From DATMNI01 sp035570275 (lineage in GTDB: Bacteria > Acidobacteriota > Terriglobia > Bryobacterales > Bryobacteraceae): DNA of 41,736 nt. The stretch lies in NCBI GenBank assembly GCA_035570275.1, contig DATMNI010000442.1:1-41736 (forward strand), written 5' to 3'. Positions within the stretch are counted from its first letter, which is position 1; each line of letters opens with the position of its first letter. Position numbers and translations under genes: made by a program. Shown piece by piece: positions 24,537 to 34,000 of this stretch. The notes under the pieces are model-generated. The model was not told the DNA's origin and made no database searches. It saw only the letters and a program-made list of their open reading frames with translations.

Positions 24537-25430
24537 ATGCACAGTTTAAATGCACGATGGCTAGCCGCTGGCGCCTTATTGTTGACGGCCCTGGCCCAGA
24601 CCGCATCTGCCGCTGAGATTCTCATCGCCGACGCGAAATCCCAGCCGGAAAGTTTGACCGTCGCACCGGGTGGGATGCTGATCGTCGGTAGCGCCAGCAC
24701 TCCGTTCGTCTACAAGGTGCGCCCAGGCTCAACCACTGCCGAGAAGTTCGTTGATGCCAGCGATGAAGGCGCTGGAACCTTTTTCTTCGGCATGCTTGCC
24801 GATGCCGCTGCCAACACGTTGTGGGCGTGTCAGCTAACGCCGGTGCCGGGTACCGCGCCGGTGAAGCGTCACACCGCACTGAGGGGCTTTGATCTCTCCA
24901 CTGGCGCCCAAAAGCTTCGTTGGAACCTGCCTGGTGACAACAGCACCTGCAACGATTTCGCGGTCGGGCCGGACAAGGCGCTATACATCAGCGACACTGC
25001 CAACAGCAGAATCTACAAGCTGCCCGCCGGTGCTTCCACTGCCGAACTATTCCTGGAAGCTCGCGCGCTCTATGGCATCGACGGGATCACCTTCTTGGAC
25101 GGCACGCTATATGTGAACAATGTGTTCTCGAACAATCTCTACCGTATCCCGGTGGACGCCGCCGGCAAGGCCGGACAACCGGTCGATATCTGGATGGATC
25201 AGCCCGTGAAAGGGCCGGATGGCATGCGCGCAGCCAATGGCAAGCTGCTCCTTGCCGAGAATGGCAGCGGCAAGATCTCCGTGATTACGGTCCACGGCGA
25301 TAAGGCCAGCGTCACGGTAATCAAGGAAGGACTCAAGACACCAACCGCAGTCGAGCCCGCGGGCGACACGATCTGGGTCGCCGAACGCGGCGCTGGCAAG
25401 GCAGTGTCCATTCCCATGCCGAAATGGTAG
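24537..25430 (+). CDS. Exported SMP-30/gluconolactonase-like beta-propeller protein
   Basis: A 297-residue secreted protein. Signal peptide: WLAAGALLLTALAQTASA. The mature part has repeating strands typical of six-bladed SMP-30/YWTD-like propellers: PESLTVAPGGMLIVGS, CNDFAVGPDKALYISDTANS, GIDGITFLDGTLYVNN, GPDGMRAANGKLLLAENGSG, TPTAVEPAGDTIWVAERG. Family members include lactonases and strictosidine-synthase-like proteins, but substrate residues cannot be assigned here. The ATG at 24537 is favoured over an upstream TTG because AGGAG lies just ahead. It is transcribed away from the cas remnant. Confidence 0.8.
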   Translation: MHSLNARWLAAGALLLTALAQTASAAEILIADAKSQPESLTVAPGGMLIVGSASTPFVYKVRPGSTTAEKFVDASDEGAGTFFFGMLADAAANTLWACQLTPVPGTAPVKRHTALRGFDLSTGAQKLRWNLPGDNSTCNDFAVGPDKALYISDTANSRIYKLPAGASTAELFLEARALYGIDGITFLDGTLYVNNVFSNNLYRIPVDAAGKAGQPVDIWMDQPVKGPDGMRAANGKLLLAENGSGKISVITVHGDKASVTVIKEGLKTPTAVEPAGDTIWVAERGAGKAVSIPMPKW

Positions 25431-25602
25431 ACAGAGATCGGACAACAAATCCCGCTTCACCCTTGAGTTTCTTTGCTGTATTCTTTCATCTGGCAGTTGG
25501 ATCGCTTATGGGTCGCCTCCTCTGATGTTTGGATCGACACCAAAATCATCTGCCTGGGCGACCGGCGGAATCAACCAGGCCGGAGGCAGTCGTGCGTTCT
25601 TT

Positions 25603-25621
25603 GCGTCTTGGCGTCTTGGCG
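25603..25621. repeat. Left inverted array: TCTTGGCG repeated
   Basis: GCGTCTTGGCGTCTTGGCG: two TCTTGGCG units, the inverse of the CGCCAAGA array at 26042-26089. It lies 22 bp before the GxxExxY remnant. Confidence 0.85.
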
Positions 25622-25642
25622 AGAAACTATTAGAAGGCTGCT

Positions 25643-26100
25643 CTGACCCGGAATGCCATTGCCACGGAGATCGTCGACGCCGCTTTCGAATTCATACAAA
25701 CCTCGGCCCGGGCTTGCTGGAATCCGTTTACCATACGGTCTTGGCGTATGAACTGGGCCGACGGGGTTTTCGCACGGTGCGGAGCAGTTCCGGTAGTCTA
25801 TGGGAATATCCGCATCGACACCGGATTCCGCGCCGATCTGGTGGTCGAAGACAACGTCATTGTCGAAATCAAATCCGTCGAGTCGCTCGCCCCGATCCAC
25901 AAGAAGCAGCTTCTGACCTATCTCAGGCTCGCCGACAAGCGTCTGGGATTGCGGATCAACTTCCATGTGCCGCTCATCAAAGACGGCATCACGCGCATCG
26001 TCAATCGACTCGAAGCCGATGCTCACGCCAAGTCGCCAAGCCGCCAAGACGCCAAGACGCCAAGACGCCAAGACGCCAAGACGCCAAGACGCGTAGGACA
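25643..26100 (+). pseudogene. GxxExxY-family protein, doubly frameshifted
   Basis: The GxxExxY family (PD-(D/E)XK-like, PDDEXK_3) is recoverable in three pieces. NAIATEIVDAAFE (frame A) starts the protein; from about 25688 the match moves to a second frame with IHTNLGPGLLESVYHTVLAY, which contains the family's namesake G-L-L-E-S-V-Y; near 25780 it returns to frame A with AVPVVYGNIRIDTGFRADLV, EIKSVESLAPIHKKQLLTYL and ITRIVNRLEADA. No ATG begins it; CTG at 25643 is a possible start. The frame then runs into the CGCCAAGA array without its own stop. Two compensating indels mean it is inactive or the sequence has errors. The role of the family is not known. Confidence 0.78.
26026..26092. repeat. 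Right inverted array: six CGCCAAGA units plus two degenerate
   Basis: Six perfect 8-bp units occupy 26042-26089 and two imperfect units 26026-26041. Their inverse lies at 25603-25621, so the GxxExxY remnant sits between inverted arrays. No spacer sequence, so not CRISPR. Confidence 0.95.
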
Positions 26101-26158
26101 CCCTCTCCTTGGGATTTCAAGGGCGCAGCCCTTGGCTATGCTGAGCCGTTGCTCGGTA

Positions 26159-26779
26159 CTATTGAGGCTGCGCATGGAAGCGGCCGACCCACGCCGCCTT
26201 GCCAATGACGTGGCCGTCCATCGCCTTCAACAGGTCCTCTCGCGTCGTGTTCGCTGGAAGGTCCAACTTCGTATCCAGCGCATAGAACTCGAACACGTAG
26301 TGGTGCAGCGGTCCTTGACCAGCCCCGGGCCCAAAATAGACCGGAGGATTTCCGCCACGGGCGCCAATGCCCGGCCCGTTCCGCGTGCCATCGGGAAGAT
26401 CGCCTGACCCCAATCCCTCCGGCAGTCCCTTGGCTGTTCCGGGGATATTGAAGGCCGTCCAATGGAGAGTGTCGGCGGTAGTCTTGTTCGAGGAATTCTC
26501 GATGTCATGAAAAATCACGGCATAGGTTTGCAGATTCTCCGGGGCGGCGGCCGAACTTGTACCCAGGTTCCAGTGGAACTCGAAAGCGGGTGACTTGTTT
26601 TCGCCGCGCGCGGCATTTCTCATGGGGACCTCCGCGCCATCCGGCCAGGCAGTCGAGGTAACTGAAAGCACGAGCCGCGCTGGCGGTGCTCCTTTTTGTC
26701 CCGCGGGCGTTTGGGCGACCGCCGCCGACGATGACATGGCGACGATCGCAGAAAGTAGAACTCGTTGCGCTGAATACAT
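26159..26779 (-). CDS. Exported PEBP/YbhB-YbcL (Raf kinase inhibitor-like) protein
   Basis: A 206-residue secreted protein of the phosphatidylethanolamine-binding family. Signal peptide: LLSAIVAMSSSAAVAQ. Core blocks: ENKSPAFEFHW, TYAVIFHDIE, TADTLHWTAFNIPGTAKGLP and a late GPGAGQGPLHHYVFEFYALD, the ligand-pocket pair of the family. Ligand unknown. It lies downstream of msrA on the same strand with a 31-bp gap, so the two may be co-transcribed. Confidence 0.9.
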   Translation of the reverse strand: MYSAQRVLLSAIVAMSSSAAVAQTPAGQKGAPPARLVLSVTSTAWPDGAEVPMRNAARGENKSPAFEFHWNLGTSSAAAPENLQTYAVIFHDIENSSNKTTADTLHWTAFNIPGTAKGLPEGLGSGDLPDGTRNGPGIGARGGNPPVYFGPGAGQGPLHHYVFEFYALDTKLDLPANTTREDLLKAMDGHVIGKAAWVGRFHAQPQ

Positions 26780-26810
26780 TCGTTTTTTCTCCTCAAGGCA
26801 ATCCAGGTAG

Positions 26811-27482
26811 CTATCTCTTGGGCTTGTAATCGACGAACAACTCGGGAAATTGCTGCTGAAGCGCTTCCATCTTGGGACGGTCGCAAACCTGAATGTACGG
26901 ATTGTTGGGGTTATGGTACGCGTAGTCCTGATGATAATCCTCTGCGCGGTAGAAGCCCTTGAGCGGCGTGACTTCGGTTACGATCTGCTTTGGGAACACC
27001 TTTTCCGCGTCCAGTTGCGCAATGTATGCTTTGGCCAACCGCTGCTGCTCTTCGGTTGTGAAAAAGATCGCCGAGCGGTATGAGGTCCCGACATCGGGCC
27101 CTTGCCGGTTCAACTGGGTCGGATCGTGTGCCACCGAAAAGTAAATCCGCAACAACTGCCCGTACGTGATCCGGGAAGGATCGAAGACTACCTCGACAGA
27201 CTCGGCGTGGCCTGTGGTTTCCGTCGTCACCTGCGAGTATGTTGCGGTCTTTGCCGAGCCTCCGGAATATCCGGCGGTGGTGCGCAGCACGCCTTTCACA
27301 CGCTGGAAAACGGATTGGACGCCCCAAAAACAACCGCCGGCGAAAACCGCGGTTTCCTTTCCGGGCTGTTTAGACAGCGATGCGTCCGCTGACGGCGGAG
27401 GGATCGGCGGAGCTGCAAAACCTGCCCCGGCGGAGACAAGAAGAGCCGCTGCGACGTGGCGTAGTGTAACTGAAAGAGACAT
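26811..27482 (-). CDS. msrA: Exported peptide methionine (S)-sulfoxide reductase
   Basis: Reduces methionine-S-sulfoxide in proteins. The 223-residue product has a signal peptide (AAALLVSAGAGFA) followed by the catalytic GGCFWG, with the active cysteine at 51. Family blocks: GVLRTTAGYSGG, GHAESVEVVFDP and AEDYHQDY. Signal peptide and location argue for periplasmic repair rather than the cytosolic enzyme. It is divergent from msrB, which handles the R-isomer, across a 206-bp gap, so one control region may serve both. Confidence 0.95.
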   Translation of the reverse strand: MSLSVTLRHVAAALLVSAGAGFAAPPIPPPSADASLSKQPGKETAVFAGGCFWGVQSVFQRVKGVLRTTAGYSGGSAKTATYSQVTTETTGHAESVEVVFDPSRITYGQLLRIYFSVAHDPTQLNRQGPDVGTSYRSAIFFTTEEQQRLAKAYIAQLDAEKVFPKQIVTEVTPLKGFYRAEDYHQDYAYHNPNNPYIQVCDRPKMEALQQQFPELFVDYKPKR

Positions 27483-27620
27483 GAATGATCCTCGCTTTCA
27501 TCACATTATCAAATCAAGCAAGCACAAACGGCGGCGCCGGCAGAATGCGGGGGCTGAGTATCGTGAGGCCTCCCCCCGGAAGCGCAGAACGAGCAGGGCC
27601 ATAGCGGCTTACCGGAAGCG

Positions 27621-27650
27621 TTGTGTTTACGGTACGATGTCCAGTATACA
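27621..27650 (+). promoter_or_regulatory. Candidate msrB promoter
   Basis: TTGTGT at 27621-27626 and TATACA at 27645-27650 are separated by 18 bp and lie 39-68 bp upstream of msrB. Sigma-70-like by eye only. Confidence 0.4.
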
Positions 27651-27688
27651 CGTCGATCGTGCAACGCTTGGATTCGAGGAGGGATGCA

Positions 27689-28240
27689 ATGACCGTATTT
27701 TCTTCGACGCAAGGGCGCCGGACATTTCTCAAAGTTTTAGGTGCGGCGGCCACCGTTCGCCTCGCGGCGGCTTGGGGAGGCAAGACTGTGCGAATCGTCG
27801 AGTTCAGTCCTTCCGGCACACGCACCGGAGTCACGGAAGTCGCAAAGGTGGAAAAGCCCGACGCGGAATGGAAGAAGCAATTGACGCCGGAACAATTCGA
27901 GGTCGCCCGGAAAGCGGGCACCGAGCGGCCATTCACCGGTAAATATGCCGACAATCATGCCGACGGCCTGTATACCTGCGTCTGTTGCAATACGTTCCTG
28001 TTCGATTCCAAGACGAAGTTCGAGTCGGGAACCGGGTGGCCCAGTTTTTGGCAGGCAATCGCCAAGGAGAACGTCCTGGTGCGGAGAGACACGTCGCTCG
28101 GCATGGTTCGCAATGAGGCACTCTGCCGCCGTTGCGATGCCCATTTGGGCCACCTGTTTGACGATGGACCGCCTCCGACTCACTTGAGATATTGCATGAA
28201 CTCAGCCTCGTTAAATTTCGTCCCCCGGCGAAAGGCCTAG
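27689..28240 (+). CDS. msrB: Tat-exported peptide methionine (R)-sulfoxide reductase
   Basis: Reduces methionine-R-sulfoxide. A 183-residue protein. The N-terminus carries a twin-arginine motif RRTFLKVLGAAATV. Zinc-binding cysteines are C97, C100 (CVCC) and C146, C149 (CRRC); the substrate block is SGTGWPSFW; the catalytic cysteine is C169 in RYCMNSASL. The start at 27689 follows GAGGAGGG. Periplasmic MsrB is consistent with the neighbouring exported MsrA. The next gene begins 2 bp after the stop. Confidence 0.95.
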   Translation: MTVFSSTQGRRTFLKVLGAAATVRLAAAWGGKTVRIVEFSPSGTRTGVTEVAKVEKPDAEWKKQLTPEQFEVARKAGTERPFTGKYADNHADGLYTCVCCNTFLFDSKTKFESGTGWPSFWQAIAKENVLVRRDTSLGMVRNEALCRRCDAHLGHLFDDGPPPTHLRYCMNSASLNFVPRRKA

Positions 28241-28242
28241 CA

Positions 28243-28900
28243 ATGGTGTTGACGGCTGACTGCGCGGAGCCGTTCTCCGGGCCGGGAAACCATTCGGCCG
28301 CGGAGATTCACGGACTCATAGGCGAACTGGATCGGCATGCCGCTCATTTCGGCGTCTATCATCTGGAAACGATTGCCGTGGCGCACCGGTTGGCAATTGC
28401 GTTATGGTGCGCCGGTGAGATCAATCGAGCCATCGGTATCCTTGATCAGGCTCTCGACGCTCTCGACGCTCTCGCCTCCTCGCCGCAGCGGGATCAAATC
28501 GATCAGACAGGACATGCTGTGCACACTGGCCGAGATCCTGGTGGAAAGCGGTCAAATAGGGCAGGCAGGCGTCATGTATCGCGAGGTGCTCGAACTGTGC
28601 ATCCGCGACTCCGGCGAGAGCCATCCCAGTTCGCTTGCTGCAAAGGGTGACCTCGCAACGGTCCTGTTCGAACTGGGTCAGACCACGGAAGCCTCCTGCC
28701 TCGAGGGTCAAGCCTACGCGGACGCGCGTCTCTATCTTGGCCGAGCCCATCCTGTCACCTGCGTTCTTGCCTGGAACCGGCTTCTGCGCTGCGAGATCGG
28801 GGGCGAGGCGGATAGCGCCGGAGCGATTCTGGTTGAAGAACTGGCATGGTTGTTGACACATGAAGGCGAGCCGCTGCTTGGTGCCACCTGTCAGTTACTT
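28243..28900 (+). pseudogene. TPR-like protein, frameshifted
   Basis: Two overlapping frames together look like one TPR protein. From 28243 (ATG after AAAGG, 2 bp past msrB) the first frame gives LETIAVAHRLAIALWCAGEI and IGILDQALDAL; near 28500 the helical pattern continues in another frame with SIRQDMLCTLAEILVESGQI, MYREVLELCIRDSGESHPSS and LATVLFELGQTTEASCLEGQ. A 9-nt repeat (CTCTCGACG) at 28450-28476 encodes ALDALDALA just before the shift. Either an indel or an assembly error breaks it. The 3' end is uncertain because another frame takes over near 28890. Confidence 0.5.
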
Positions 28901-29258
28901 CGTAACACAGGACTTACCCGAAGGCAAAAAGCGGCCGTTCCCCGATATAGGGTTCGTGCTCCAGCACCTGGGAGACTCGCTCTCGGTCAGGGTGCGTGTG
29001 ACCCTGGCTATCAGACTGAATGGAAAGAGACTGGTCGCGCCGAAACACTATTACGGCGGGACCAAGCTTTGGCGTTTGAACCCCAGAATGCAGCATTTCG
29101 GCCATTTCTACGCACCAGTGAAGACGGTGAAACCTACTCAAAGACTGGAAATCGAGGCTGGTATTTCGCTGATCGATGTTTACGGCCGTCTGCATGATCT
29201 ACTGCCGGTAGGCTGGGTCTACATGCCACAAGAGAATTCCTGGTACTTCGAGCCTTAG
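28860..29258 (+). CDS. C-terminal domain of an unrecognised protein
   Basis: A 132-residue frame of unknown function. Its beta-rich body is coherent: RPFPDIGFVLQHLGDSLSVR, VTLAIRLNGKRLV, YYGGTKLWRLNPRMQHFGHF and a C-terminus VGWVYMPQENSWYFEP. The N-terminus overlaps the broken TPR gene in another frame, so it may be the end of the same original protein after a further indel, or a fragment joined by rearrangement. An 8-bp-stem hairpin follows the stop. Confidence 0.45.
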   Translation: MKASRCLVPPVSYFVTQDLPEGKKRPFPDIGFVLQHLGDSLSVRVRVTLAIRLNGKRLVAPKHYYGGTKLWRLNPRMQHFGHFYAPVKTVKPTQRLEIEAGISLIDVYGRLHDLLPVGWVYMPQENSWYFEP

Positions 29259-29274
29259 AATTGGGCCGCCGCGT

Positions 29275-29296
29275 TCTTTTGGGAACGGCCAAAAGA
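29275..29296 (+). terminator. Candidate hairpin terminator
   Basis: TCTTTTGG (29275-29282) pairs with CCAAAAGA (29289-29296) around a 6-nt loop, 16 nt after the stop of the unknown gene. No clear T-run, so only a candidate. Confidence 0.35.
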
Positions 29297-30175
29297 GCTG
29301 CTCGGAGCGAATGGTCGCCCACTCGTACATTGGCCGGAAACGGCCTTCTGGGAAGTTGCAACCCAAGGCGGCCGAGATTGGATCGGGCGCAGCCGAGGTC
29401 ATCTCACCAACGTCGTCAACTTAACGCTTGTGCTCTGAGTCCGGCGGATAGTTTTCGGACTCTGGAACTTGTAAAACTTTCTTGAGAAGTGTGGAGCCGT
29501 TCGAGCACTTCTATGAATGTGGTGGCGCCAACCGATTTCTTGGTACTTGGCAATTCTCCTGGCAGCCCGACAGGAACGAATCCGGCAAAACCGGAACGAC
29601 CGTTCCGGAGAAACAGCCAAGCACCATTGAAAAAAATCGAGTTAGCCGGCGGCCACCGGAACGATCCTTCCGGTCACGGCCGATTGTTAATCCTCATCCA
29701 AGGCGATTCACAACCACAGCGGTGCCTTGCCCGATATGCGCCACGTATTTTGGGCCACGTGCGCCCAAAAATCCCGGAAGTCTATTGAAAACACGAAGCT
29801 GCTCATTCGATTTCTGGGCCACGCTGGCCCAGATTGCCGCCAAGCCCCGGGCTTCTGAGAATCCCCAGAGCGTTTAAGCGCCAACCGTCACCGCCTCGTT
29901 CTGGCGAGGCGCGGTTGATGGCCATACCTTCATCGTGCGCCAGTGGGGCCCGCACGCCGCCGAACAGTACGAACAAGGAGGCGTGGCCGCAAGCCTTCAA
30001 CATACGCCAAGCCATGCCGGGCCGCAAGCCGCACGCGCACTTAACATCAGCGCGTACGCCGCAGCGCGGACACAGGCCCACTATCGCGAACGCAGTAGTT
30101 TGGGCAATTCGGCCGGGCGGACCTTCCACACCCAGGGTGCGCGTCACCGGTACGGAGCGTTCAAGGATTAGCAGC
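29297..30175. other. Long gene-poor stretch with hairpins and a dispersed repeat
   Basis: No supported gene in almost 900 bp. It contains two strong hairpins that share the word TGGGCCACG: 29748-29770 (8-bp stem TTTTGGGC/GCCCAAAA) and 29813-29833 (9-bp stem TCTGGGCCA/TGGCCCAGA). A 7-bp hairpin lies at 29892-29911, and a copy of the 52-bp repeat at 29978-30029. The open frames present have no recognisable motif. Confidence 0.55.
29978..30029. repeat. 52-bp dispersed repeat, copy 2
   Basis: Differs from 20813-20864 at two positions. Here it is intergenic. Confidence 0.9.
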
Positions 30176-30640
30176 TCATTCTCCTGAGGAGCGTCGGATC
30201 TCCCTCATAAGAGTCACATCGTCCACAATTCGGATACCGTGGCGACGGCAAAACTCCTCCACCACAGCGTGGTTGAAGGCGTCATCGCGTGTACAGAGAA
30301 CATCGGCGCGACCGAGAACGGCGGTCTGCAAGATGGGGTCATCGTCGGGGTCGCTGACGATCGCTGGAATGATCTTGGGGAGCTCCACTACGAAAGCCGC
30401 TGCTGCCAGCGCCGTCAGATACTGGCTGATTGCCTCCTCCGAAAGAGGCCAGCGTTTTTGCACACGGGGATAGCGAAGCACCCGCTGTGTCTCGGCGAGA
30501 ATGGCGGGCGAAAGAATCAATGTATGTGAATCGTCTGAAACGATCCTCAGCAGTAGTTCGCATGCCAGCCCCGGCGGGGAGACTTTGGGATTGGCGCGCA
30601 CCAGAATGTTGGTATCGGGAACAATTCTCACCGATTCCAA
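30176..30640 (-). CDS. PIN-domain toxin, PIN_3-like
   Basis: A 154-residue putative ribonuclease toxin. Acidic PIN residues: D9 (IVPDTNILVR), E50 (ILSPAILAETQRVL), the cluster DPDDDPIL at 97-104 and D119-D120 (LCTRDDAF). It belongs to the 'putative toxin component, PIN family' group rather than classic VapC and is unrelated in detail to the VapC at 17 kb. Its start overlaps the end of the upstream small gene by 13 bp, the usual antitoxin-first arrangement. RNA target unknown. Confidence 0.82.
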   Translation of the reverse strand: MESVRIVPDTNILVRANPKVSPPGLACELLLRIVSDDSHTLILSPAILAETQRVLRYPRVQKRWPLSEEAISQYLTALAAAAFVVELPKIIPAIVSDPDDDPILQTAVLGRADVLCTRDDAFNHAVVEEFCRRHGIRIVDDVTLMREIRRSSGE

Positions 30641-30894
30641 CTACGTTGAGGCCGTGCCTCGGCCAGAGCCGCCTCGATCGCTGCCTCCATCTCTTCGGGA
30701 GTCGTTTCCGGCAGGACCTGGGCGGCCACCTGATCGAGTTGTATCTGAAGGCTCCTTACAGCGCTCTCGCGCTGGAGCTTCAGCGCATGTTCGACGATCT
30801 GTTTTAGATAATCCTCGGTATCCATGCGGGCGGCCCGCGCCTGGGAGGCTAACGCAGCCTCGAGTTCCTTTGACAGATCAATGGTCAGGCTCAT
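30628..30894 (-). CDS. Antitoxin partner of PIN toxin
   Basis: An 88-residue protein starting MSLTIDLSKELEAALASQAR, a ribbon-helix-helix-like opening (strand plus helix), followed by a long acidic helical C-terminus (TTPEEMEAAIEAALAEARPQ) fit for toxin binding. No named family was recognised with certainty; the assignment rests on size, the 13-bp overlap with the PIN gene and the N-terminal pattern. Autoregulation would be expected. Confidence 0.7.
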   Translation of the reverse strand: MSLTIDLSKELEAALASQARAARMDTEDYLKQIVEHALKLQRESAVRSLQIQLDQVAAQVLPETTPEEMEAAIEAALAEARPQRSWNR

Positions 30895-31044
30895 ACGGCG
30901 AATCCTCTATCTCCTTCAAGCATAAAGGAACCGTGGGCCTTTTGTCAGGATCGTTTCAGGCCCTGCCCTCCGAGATCGAGGATGCGCGTCCTTCCTCGCC
31001 CGCCCTCGCTTTCGCCCTGTGCTGTCACTGCCCACTCCACCTCT

Positions 31045-34000
31045 TCAGAAATCGATTCGCGCCACAATTTGACCGGTTCGGGGCGTAGGCAAAGAAGAGC
31101 TCACGCTATTCGCCGAGATCCCGCTATAGTTCAGGTATCCGAAACCGCCCGTCAGCAATCCCGAATTCGAGCGCGTCGGCGGGTTCTGGGGGCTTCCGGT
31201 GCTGGGATTCGGCAGCGACAGCAACTGGTTGAACAGGTTGAAGAACTCCGCCCGGACGCTGAACGACGCCTTTTCGCGAATCCGGAACGCCTTGCCGAGG
31301 CCGCCGGATACGATCGGCCGGCGCTGCCCGCGGAAGTCGTTGTAGTAAACGATATTGCTGCCCGGAACACCGGCTGCCTGGTTCTGCCAGGCCGCCGGAT
31401 TCAGAACGGTCTGCTGGGTGGGGTCGATGCAGTTGCAGTTGATGTTAATCAGGTACAGCGGCTGGCCTGAAACCCGCACCATCCTCGTGTACCCCGTGGA
31501 CACATAACTGCCGATGGAGTTGCTGGATGTCGGCGATGCCAGCAGATCGCCGCTCTGGATGGTATCGAGAGAGGTAACTCTCCAATCGCTCAGAATCGCC
31601 CTGGCAATACGGCTTCGCTTGACGGGTCCGATGGCTGGTATGGTGTAATCCACGCTGAGACTGAAGAGGTGGGGATAGTCGTTCACCGCCAGACCCTTGA
31701 AGCTGCCGCGGTCGTAAATGCTGCCGGCATTGGTGGTGGAGTCCAGTGTCTTGGAGAAGGTGTAAGTCGCGCTCGCCGTGAGGCCGTGCGAAAAGCGCTT
31801 GATCACTTTGGTCTGCAACGCGTCATACCAGGAATCGCCCAGCGGCGCCTGGTACTGGCCGATGCTGCTGTATTGCGGAAACGGCCGCAGGCTTTGCAGC
31901 ACCGAAGCGGTAGACGGAAAACCCGCATAGGGCGCGGTGAACCCGGCCGCAACGGCGGCGGCGGAGCCGATGGTGGAACTGAGCAGCGAACGGGTGTTCG
32001 CATTGGTGAGGTCGCCGAGCCCGTGCGCGGCGAGGACCGCCGGGCTGACCGCATCGTAGTTGATCAGGTTGCCGACACTGGCATCGTAGAAACCCTGGGA
32101 GCTGCCATTGGCTTCCCAAACGCCATGGTTGCCAACGTAAGCCGCTTCCACAACCAGGTCTTTGATTACCTCGCGCTGCAGCGAGATGTTCCATTGATTC
32201 ACCCGCGAAGGCCGTCCGCTGTTTCGATCCACCTGGGCCGGAGCGCTCTGGATGCCGCCGCCCGGAACCACGTTTAAGCCGGGATCGTATTGCGCGCCAA
32301 AAAGCGCGGCCTGGTTGAAAACCAGGCGCTGCGAAAGAAAACCGGCTCCCACACCGTTTCCAGGCGAAGGAATCGTAACGGTGTTAAAGCCCATGCTGGA
32401 AGCGGAAGGGTCCGTCAACAAGGGGACCAGGGGGCCGTAGCTAAGACCCCATCCCGCGCGGATTACCGTTTTGGCATTGATCTGGTAAGCGACGCCAAAC
32501 CGCGGTGCAATGGCGTACGGGTAAGTGGCCGCGAACTGGCAGTTGCAGCGGCCCGGGCCCGATCCTTCATACATCACCCCGCCAGGCAACCCGCCGGCGT
32601 TCGGATTGGGAGTGGTCGGACTGAAGCTGGCGATGCGGTTATGCAGTTCCTGAATCGGCTGCTGAAGATCCCAGCGCAGTCCGTAATCCAAGGTGAGTTT
32701 CTTGGTCAACTTCCAGCTATCCTGGGCAAACAAAGCCCACGAAGTCCGGCGGTAAAACAGCGCCTGCCCGTTGCCCGCGGAAAGGCTGTCGTAATTGCCC
32801 AGCAGGAAGCTTGCCCACGCGGAGCCGATACCGGTTCCAGTGGGGAGCACCTGCCCATAAAGCTGCTGCGAGGTTTCGGCGCCGCTGAAGCTGTAGGCAG
32901 GGGACGTATTGGTCTTCGATGAGTAATTCGTGGTGTCGTACTTGTACTCGACACCAATCTTGTACGTATGGTTCTGGTGCACCCAGCTCAGGGTGGGAAG
33001 CCCCGACAACCGCCTGCCGATGAACAGGTTGCGGCTGCCCGGTCCAAAGCTGGGGGTCATGCCGCCATAAACGTTGTCGCCGATGCCGCCGATGCGGGGG
33101 AATCCGGTGCCGGGAGCGCCGACGATGCCGAGTTGGGTATTGTCATAGTTGGCGCTCACCGGCGGCACGGTATCGGGATTCCGATGTTGCTGGTACCCTG
33201 CGCCAAAATGGAAAAGCAGCGTGGGCGAGATGGTGTAGTCGGCGTTCAAACGGGCCAACTGGCTGCGGATATACTGGATCCGAACCTGCGACAAGACCGC
33301 CGGCAAACCGTCAACGCCGTTCGACTTGGTGGTGCTCTGGGATTCCAGGAAGCCGGACACCTTGAATTTGCTGCCGAAGTTCTGGTCCACCTTAAGCGAA
33401 GGAAGCTGCTGCAGCTTATAGAAGTCTCCCGTCTCGGCGAAGTTATTGACGAACAGGTCGTTGCCTATATTCGGCTTCGGGAACTGCGCCAGGATCTTGG
33501 CCGATACCGGGTCGATACGGCTCTGCGGGATGGCGTTGTTCGGGAACACCTGGAGCACACGCCGCCCGCTGGAATCGGTCACCGCGGAGGTGGGATCGTA
33601 GATGGCGTTTTGGATGATCGCTCTGCCCGCAAAGTCCGTCCCCAGATTCCGGTTGCCGGTCACCAGCAGGTTGTTGCTCAGGTTGCCCGTCAGGAATTCG
33701 GCGTTAGGCACCGTGGTGATGCCGTTATACAGCGCTTCGCGGTCGCGATATCTCTCCAGATTAAAGAAAAAGAAGGTCTTGTTTTTTCCGTTATAAAGTC
33801 TTGGGATCCACACCGGGCCGCCCACCGTAAAGCCGTAATCGGCCAGGTGTTTCACCACCTTTTGATGCTGCCCCGTGCCATCGTCGGTGAACGGAATGCC
33901 GGCGTTGAGAGCCGTGTTCTCGATGTAACTGTAGGCACTGCCGTGCAACTGGTTGGTGCCGCTCTTCGACGAGAAGTTGTAGATGCCGCCGCCACCCACG

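Noticed and set aside
26026..26092. Possible CRISPR array near the cas remnant
   Set aside because: The units are 8 bp and directly adjacent with no spacers; it is a simple tandem repeat.
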